Under the pieces are notes generated by a model that did no database searches, had not been told where the DNA came from, and was given only the letters and a program-made list of their open reading frames with translations. A stretch of 64,000 nt of DNA, taken from the NCBI RefSeq assembly GCF_900637395.1, contig NZ_LR134372.1:372001-436000 (forward strand), given 5' to 3'. Both the position numbers and the translations under genes were made by a program. The DNA is from Campylobacter upsaliensis (GTDB taxonomy: Bacteria > Campylobacterota > Campylobacteria > Campylobacterales > Campylobacteraceae). Shown piece after piece: positions 9,201 through 18,200 of the stretch. Within the stretch, counting starts at the first letter, position 1, and each line of letters begins with the position of its first letter.

Positions 9201-12200
9201 TTTATAAGTGAATTTGAGGGCGGAAATGCGGAAATTTTAGTTAAAGAAAGTTTAGACAAAAATCAAAATAAAATCTACACTTTAGAGCTGAAAGAATTGC
9301 ATAAAGATAACGCTAGCCTTATCCAAAGTTTCACTAGCAGAGCAAGTAAGCAAGGCAATGGACTTGCAAATGAAAGTATAACACAACCCTTATTTAAAAG
9401 CAAGGAGGCTAGGGAGTTTTTAGAGCTAGTAGAGGGCTTTCACAAGCTTTATAAAAACGATGCAATAATTGCTAAAAATTTCACGCAAGGCACAGCCTCA
9501 CAGCTAAGCACAAGCATAGCCACAAGTGCGGAGGGAGCGATAAAACAAAAGGTGGTTAAGGGTGGGTTTGATCCTATCTTTAGACTTTTGCCTGATGGGA
9601 TTTTATTTGGACTTTTTTCTAAGCAAATTCAAGGAGGGGCGTTAAGGTATCATCTAAGAAAGGCACTAAGTAGAAGTTTAAATTATGATGATTTTAAGAT
9701 AAAGCTTGAAAGAGAATTAAAACGCAGGCATTTTAACTCAAACACAAGCCGATTAATCGAAAAATTTATGCAAAATTTAGAGGATTTTAACGCAGAAAAA
9801 GAAGCAAAACTAGCAAGGATAAGAGAGGAGGAGGAGCTACAAAGGCAAGAGGAGTTAAAAAGATTAAATGAAATCAAAGCCGCACAAGAAAACGCATATC
9901 ACACACAAGAGGCAAATTTAGGACAAGACATTTTAGAAACCGAGCTTAAAGAGGATTTTGGAGTAAATTTTGAGGGCTTTAAAGGCAAGGAGGCTATAAA
10001 CAAGCTTTTAGAGGAAAAAAGAGGGCAAGTAAAGGGGGCGTTTTATAAAGAGGGCTTAGGGGAGATTGACTTAGTATGGGGGGAGGTTAAAGGAAGTGGT
10101 AAGGAAGCAAAAGGTTACGGACTTTCTAAAATAATCGAAAAACACGGCGAGGATTTTAAGGAATTTGGCGAGGGTTTAGAGGGAGTTAGCAAAGGGCTTG
10201 ATGAAATCATCACAAAGGGCGAAATTCACACGCAAGAATATGGCAGAAAGACGATTATTTACCATAAAAATGGCGATGTTTATAAGGTGGGATTAAAGCA
10301 AAACTGGAAGGGTGAGCCGACTAAAAATAGCTGGGTTATCACAAGTTATAAAGAGGATAGAGAAGCCGATAAGTTTATCCACTCTAGCGACTTTACAAAA
10401 GGCGAGACTCTGCCTTTAAACTCAAATGAAAGTATAGCACAAAAAGCTGATGATTTTGGAGTAAATTTTGAGGGCTTTAAAGGCAAGGAGGCTATAAACA
10501 AGCTTTTAGAGGAAAAAAGAGGGCAAGTAAAGGGGGCGTTTTATAAAGAGGGCTTAGGGGATATTGATTTAGTATGGGGGGATAAAAACTATGGCTTAGA
10601 GCATATTTTAAACAAGCACGGCGGGGAATTTGAAAACTTAGCAAAAGAACTTAGCGAAGCGGTAGAAAATGGCAAGATTGTCAAAGATGACAAAGGGCGT
10701 TTAAGGCTTGAATATGAGAATAAAATCGTAGGGATAAAGGATAATTGGAAAGGCGAAAAAACTGCCCATTGGGTAGTAACTGCTTATGTTAAAAAAGAGA
10801 AAGAAGCAAGTTTATATACATCTGCTTCTTTTACAAAAGGCGAGACTCTGCCTTTAAACTCTAGCACCATTATACCACAAAACACGCAAGAAATAATTAA
10901 ACAAGCAAAAGAGAAAGGCGAAAGTATATCATCTACGCCTTTTACTAAAGAGGATAATCTCTCTTTAAACTCAAGTGAAAGTATAGCACAAAAAGCTAAA
11001 AATGACGAAGTTTTGGAAGTGGAGATAATAGAGGAAGTAGGCTTAAATGAGCCGATGAAGTTTTTAGAATTTCAGCAAAGAAAGCTTTTAACATATATTA
11101 AGCAAAACACGCCTTTAAGGCTTTTAGAACGCAAAATTGAGCTTAAGACAAGAGATATTTTAAATTATTTAGAGCAAAGTGCCTTAAATGGCAAGGAAAA
11201 AGCCTTTTTAATGCGAAATTTAGAGAGGGACTTAGGCAAAATTGAGGCGAAAATCAAAGAAAAAGAGAGCGTTAAAGAGAGTGAAACTAACGGGGCTTTA
11301 AAGAATAAGAGGGAAAAATTTTTAACACAAGAATTAATCGATTATTTAAGGGAAGTTAAGCGAGGGTTATTAAAAGTATCAAATTTGCCTTTAGAAAAAT
11401 TAAAAGATGAAGTTAGGTCAATAGACCCTAAATTTATAAAACGCGAAGTAGAATATAAAAAGAGAACGGCGCGCGAATTTTATGACAATTTTGAGAATAT
11501 AGGAATAAATGACATAATGCAGGCAATAAATCTTTCTAATGTGGAAAATAGATTATCATACGAGCAAATAAAACAAATTCAAAAAGCAATAAAAAATAGA
11601 GGTGAATTTAAACGCTTTTTTAGCAAGGAGAAAAAGGCTAATTTTGAATATGAAACGCAAGAAGCTAAGGGGAGTGAGGATATAATTTTTACTGATACAA
11701 AGGGTAAGGAACACACACTCACAAAAGAAACGCAAAAAGCGTGGCTAGAGGCGTTTGGGCTTAAAAGTTTAGATGAGGAAGCAATAGTAGAAATCCCAGT
11801 CGATTTAAAAGAGCGTTTAGGTAAGGAGATTAAGCTAAACAAAAAAGATTTTGAAAAGCTTGTAAAAAATAAGCGTGAAAAGTATATACCACAAATCAAA
11901 GAAACTTTTAAAGAGCCTGAAGCGGTATTCATCGATGAAAATGACGACTTAATTTTTGCGAAAAGCTTTAATGATAAATTGTTTTTTGTAAATGTCAATA
12001 GAGACTATGGCGAGGCTTTTAAAGCCTTATCCTTAGCACCAAAGAAAAATAATAATCTTTTAAATAAGCTTGATAAGAGTAAAGAGATTTTGAAGCTAGA
12101 CTCCAAACTTCGAGATTACACAGCCCAACAAGCTTTTACAGGAGTTCTATCTGCGTCCAACAAGCCTAGCAGTGAAAGTATAGCACAAAATGCGGGGGAA

Positions 12201-15200
12201 ATAAAGCCTTTAAGCAAAAAAGACTGGACGCAGTTTAAAAGGGATAAGGAAAAATTTGCCAAAAAATACGAAGAGGCGCAAGGACTTTCTCGCTTAAAAG
12301 ATGAAATTTCGCATCAAAAACATTTAAAGGAACAAGCAGAAAGAAATTTAAAAGAACATTATAGTGATGAAAAATTACAAGAAGCAAAAAACGAAATAGC
12401 TTTAGCAAAAACTAGCGAGGAAAAAGACCGCGCAAAATGGTGGGCTGATGAAGCCTTTCTAAAAGAACGACAATGGCATTTAGACAATTTGCAAGAGGCA
12501 AATGAGGAGTTAGAAAAATTAGAAAGAGAACTTAAAAAGGCACTTGAGGATGATGAGCTAAAAAAGCAAGAGCTAAACGAACTTAAAAAGGAATTAGAAA
12601 AGAAGAATTATGAATTTTATAATTTTGATAATAGATTAATACTAGGATTAAAACTCGATGCTTTAACTCCGCTTGACACGATAAAAAATGCCTTTTATTA
12701 TGGTCTTGAAAAAATAAGCCCAAAAGAAGCTTTAGGGTATTTAGACGCAAATAAAAAAGGTTTTAAAGTCCCTTACACTTTAAAATTATTTGATAAGCTT
12801 GTAGAAATTACTAAAGAGCCTGAAGTTAGAGAAATTTTTAACAAGCGAACCGAAATATTAAATAAACAAGAGCAAGAGCAGTTTTTAAAAGAGCTTGAAC
12901 CAGCCTTAGATAAGCTTATGCAAAAATCCGCTAAAGCGGAGCAAGAAAGTGAGCTTATAGATTTTAATGCAAATATAAAGCAAATAAAAACACAAATGCT
13001 AGAGCGTTTAAAGCCTTTATTTAACCAAGAAATTATCACAAAACACGGCTTTAAAGCCGTGTTTAACTTAAAATCTCTTTCAAAAATGACAAGCGATAAG
13101 GCTATACAAAAAAGCATAAATAACGGCTTTAGTAAAGAGAAGCATTTAAGAGCGGTTTTAGATATAGAAAGCTTATTTAAAAAGGCAAATTTGGTAAAAA
13201 CATACGAGGACGAAAAGGGTGGGAAAAATGTTTTAATCCATCGTTTTAATAGTGAATTTGAAAATGCAAATGCCTTAATTACAACAAAAGAAAGCTTAGA
13301 TAAAAATTTAAATAAAATCTATACTTTAGAGCTTGAATTAACCCCGCGTTTTAGCGATGAAGTGCGTCCGACTGACACTAAATCTAACACGGGCGGCTTT
13401 AACTCACAAGAGCATACGGCGGACGAAAACATAGCGACTATTGCTAAAACCGATGAGGAAAGTATAGCACAAAAAACTACAAAGCAAAGCGAAAAAGAGG
13501 AGCTAGAAAGGCAAATCCCTTTCATTGAAGCAGAAATTCAAAAATATGAGGCAAAAACCGCAAGGCTTGATGAGAGGATTAAAAAAACGCAGACTAGAAT
13601 ACAGCCTTATTTAGATGAAATCAATGCCTTACAAAAACAATACGATGAGCTTTATTTTACAGAGACAAGGGGCGAGGAGGCAAACGCAAAAAAATGGCTT
13701 AAGCTTGATGAAATCAAAGCAAAGCAAGAGGAGCTAAGAAAGCCTTATAATGATGCGCTTTTCAAATTTATACACCCTTATCAAAGACTTAAGGGCAAAG
13801 TGCAAACGGAAATTCAAAAGTTAAAATTTGGCTTACAAGATAGGGCGGAAAGACTGCAGGAAATTCAAAACGAAGCTTTAACAAGCAAGGCACAAAAGGC
13901 GTGGTTAGAGGCTTTTGGCTTAAAGAGTATGGAGGAAGCTTACACGCCGAAATTTAGCAAAGAAGTGAGCGAGGCTTTAGAAAGGGTGCTAAATGGCGAA
14001 CAAATCAAGCTTACAAAGGGAAGTTATGAAAAGCTTTTAAAGCGTGATAGAGAGGAGTTTTTGCCCTTTATCAAAGAGACTTTAGAAAATGCGGATGCGG
14101 TGTTAAAAGATAAGGAAAATGCCCTTATTTTTGTGAAAGATATAGGCAAAAAGAGCTATTTTACAAGCGTGGCAAAAAATGCAAATAATGAGTGGGTCAT
14201 CTCTACAAATTCGCTTAAGACTTTAAATACTTTAAAAAATAGACTTGATGATAATGGAGAGCTTTTGTATCTAAGCAAGGAAGCCTCAAATATACTCGCT
14301 GAAGCTTTTACCAAAAGAGCGTTTTCTAATGAACTTGCAAAGGATATTATACCACAAACCCCACAAGAAATCATAAAACAAGCAAAAGAGCAAGGCAAAA
14401 GTGTAACAGAAACAAAGCAATTACTACAAAAGCATAAAGACAATAAAATCATAAATACCCTAAAAGATATGCAAGATAAGGACTTAAATACAAAGTTAGG
14501 GGACAAAGATTTATTAGACCTTTATGCAAATGCTAGCAGGGATATTGTGCAAAATATGGAAAATGCTAGTTTTGAGCTAGATTTTATACATCAAATAAAG
14601 CAATACAATGACAATCTTTTCACCTTTTTTGAAAAAAATCCACAATTTAAAGAGCTTAGCCTTTTTAAAAATTTTTATAATCATTTGCAAAATATTATAA
14701 GAAAAAAGCAAATTGAAAATTTTACTAAGCCTTTAAATAGTAAAACCGAAATTAGCACAAAAAGCGGAAATATTTATTATTTTGATGAAAAGCACAATTT
14801 GTTAAAAAATCCACAAGAAAAGCCAATAAAAAAAGATGAAATTGTTTTAAATGAAAAAGGTGATACGCTTTTATTAAGTGATACACATTTAGTTTTGACA
14901 AATAAAAATAAAGATTTTAAAGACAGATATATACATTTACTTACAAATAGTGATAAAAGAGAAGTTTTGCAATTTGCAAATTTCTTTCAAAATGGACTTA
15001 CGCTAGAAAATAAAAAGCTTTTTGATTTATTTAAAAGCATACCAAAAGCGGCGTTTATGAAATATCCTTTAGAAATTTTAATGCAGATTTTTAATGATAT
15101 TGTTCCAAACAATAAGGCAACAATACCTTTTTATGCCGAATTTGCAAAAAAGCATTATGGCAGTGTAGATAATTTTAATAAAGATTTTTTGCAAAAAATG

Positions 15201-18200
15201 GATAGGCAGTATAAAGAAAATGGGAATCCTTTTGGAATCCTTTTTAATGATGAAGTAACTATAAAAGAATTTAGCAAAGAGTATTTTAAAGGTAAAAATG
15301 CAATAGATTTTTTACTTAAAGCACAAGCAGGACATATAGAAAATGCGTTTTATAGGGAGGAATTAGGGGATATTGATTTAGTATGGGGGGATGAGAATTT
15401 TGGCTTAAGGCATATAATAGAGAAGCACGGAGGGGAATTTGAGGATATAGCAAAAGATTTAAGTGAGGCTATGGAAAATGGAGTGCTTAAAAAACAAAAT
15501 GAAGTAAGAAGTAGAATTGAATATGGAAATTTTGTAATAGGTTTAAGCGGGGAATTTAAAGGTGAAAAACGCGCATTTATCATCACTGCTTTTAATCGAA
15601 AAGGGAAATCAAGCACACTTTCACCGAAGCAAGATTTTACTGATAAATCGGACGATGTATTATCAAACCAAGAAAGCATTATAACACAAAATGCTAACAC
15701 TATAAATATTTTAAAAGATATGCAAGATAAGGACTTAAATACAAAGTTAGGGGACAAAGATTTATTAGACCTTTATGCAAATGCTAGCAGGGATATTGTG
15801 CAAAATATGGAAAATGCTAGTTTTGAGCTAGATTTTATACATCAAATAAAGCAATACAATGACAATCTTTTCACCTTTTTTGAAAAAAATCCACAATTTA
15901 AAGAGCTTAGCCTTTTTAAAAATTTTTATAATCATTTGCAAAATATTATAAGAAAAAAGCAAATTGAAAATTTTACTAAGCCTTTAAATAGTAAAACCGA
16001 AATTAGCACAAAAAGCGGAAATATTTATTATTTTGATGAAAAGCACAATTTGTTAAAAAATCCACAAGAAAAGCCAATAAAAAAAGATGAAATTGTTTTA
16101 AATGAAAAAGGTGATACGCTTTTATTAAGTGATACACATTTAGTTTTGACAAATAAAAATAAAGATTTTAAAGACAGATATATACATTTACTTACAAATA
16201 GTGATAAAAGAGAAGTTTTGCAATTTGCAAATTTCTTTCAAAATGGACTTACGCTAGAAAATAAAAAGCTTTTTGATTTATTTAAAAGCATACCAAAAGC
16301 GGCGTTTATGAAATATCCTTTAGAAATTTTAATGCAGATTTTTAATGATATTGTTCCAAACAATAAGGCAACAATACCTTTTTATGCCGAATTTGCAAAA
16401 AAGCATTATGGCAGTGTAGATAATTTTAATAAAGATTTTTTGCAAAAAATGGATAGGCAGTATAAAGAAAATGGGAATCCTTTTGGAATCCTTTTTAATG
16501 ATGAAGTAACTATAAAAGAATTTAGCAAAGAGTATTTTAAAGGTAAAAATGCAATAGATTTTTTACTTAAAGCACAAGCAGGACATATAGAAAATGCGTT
16601 TTATAGGGAGGAATTAGGGGATATTGATTTAGTATGGGGGGATGAGAATTTTGGCTTAAGGCATATTTTAGAGCAAAGAGCGAAGCAGTGGGGAGAGGAA
16701 AAGGCTTTAAAATTCATCTCTCATTTAAGCGAAAATATAGAAAAAGGGCAAATTGTAGAGCTAGAAAAAGGTAGAGTGGGCATTAAGACGGATTTAACAA
16801 CCATAATCCTAGACAAGAAAGAAAATAATAATTTTGTTTTAACGGCGTTTAGAGATAGAAATAATAAAAAAGAGCTGGAAAGCCTTAATTTAAGTCAGTC
16901 TAAGACTTTTACAAGTGAAAACGCTGAAACTAACGCAAAGGAAAGCCCTGTTACTCCACTTAACCAAGAAAGCATTATAGCACAAAATAGCGAAAAATTA
17001 CCTTTTGAAATGCAAGTTTTCGCGGAGGATAAATTAAGCGGTGATGAAGTGAGGTATTTAGCAAATAAAATCGGCGAAAAATCAACAATGTCTTATTTTA
17101 AAGACTACTTGCTAAAAATGGATAGAGATTTTCACACACGCGCGAAAGATATTATTAGAGAGTATTACAAAATAGAGCCGTTTAGAAAAGAGCTTGAAAA
17201 TCAATGGGAAAATGTGAAAGAGGCGTATAAAAATGGTGAAATGAGCCTCAAAGAATTTAAATTTTTATCAAAATATAAAGATGAAAAAAGCTTTTTAAAT
17301 CAAGTCGCTAGAGTGCTTTGGCATCACAATAACGAACTTGTAAAAAATCAAGGATATACATTTAATAAGTATGGGCAAATAGAGCAAGGAAAGGGAGATA
17401 ATTATTACCAAAACTTAGCTTTAGAATATGATGGCGCGCTAAAAAATCTTAAAAAATGGTTTTATTATATTCAAAAGGCAAACAAACAAGCACAAAGCTT
17501 TTTTAATAAAAACGAGCCGCAGGACTTAAAGGCTAAAGAAAGTGCTAGGGGCGAAAATGAGAACGAAAAGCTTAAAAGCGATTTACTAGACAAAACTAAG
17601 CCTTTAAGAAAAGCAGAAAAAGAGGAGTTAACAAACGAGCTTTTAGAGGAGGCAAAAGAGCAAAATGCGAAAATATGGGTGGGAAATTTAGAAAGTGAAA
17701 ATTTAGCAGATGAATTAGGGCTTAATTTTCAAAAGGGCGTTAAAATAACTATGAACGGCAACGCCTTAAAGCATATTGAAAAGAGGCACGGCGTAAATTC
17801 TACACTAGCTAAAAATGGACAGCCTATTGTGGAAAATGAGGATTATGCTAATCACGCTAAAATAGTCAATGAAGCGGATAAAAGAAAGATTATTTTAAGT
17901 GAGGATAATCAAAAAATACTAGTGAGCGGTAAGCAAATTAATGGTTATCACATTATCATAGAAAGCATAAGCACGAAAGATAATGAGCTAAAACTAAAAA
18001 CTATGTATAAAGAAAATGGAAGCCTTGAAAATAGCAATATTTTTAAAGAGCCAGTTAGAGACCGCATAAGCGGCGGCGAATCCCTTAGAGTAAATCCAAG
18101 TAACGCCTTAGACCCTAATGGCTTAAATGAAAGTATAGCACAAAATGCGGGGGAAATAAAGCCTTTAAGCAAAAAAGACTGGACGCAGTTTGAAAAACAT

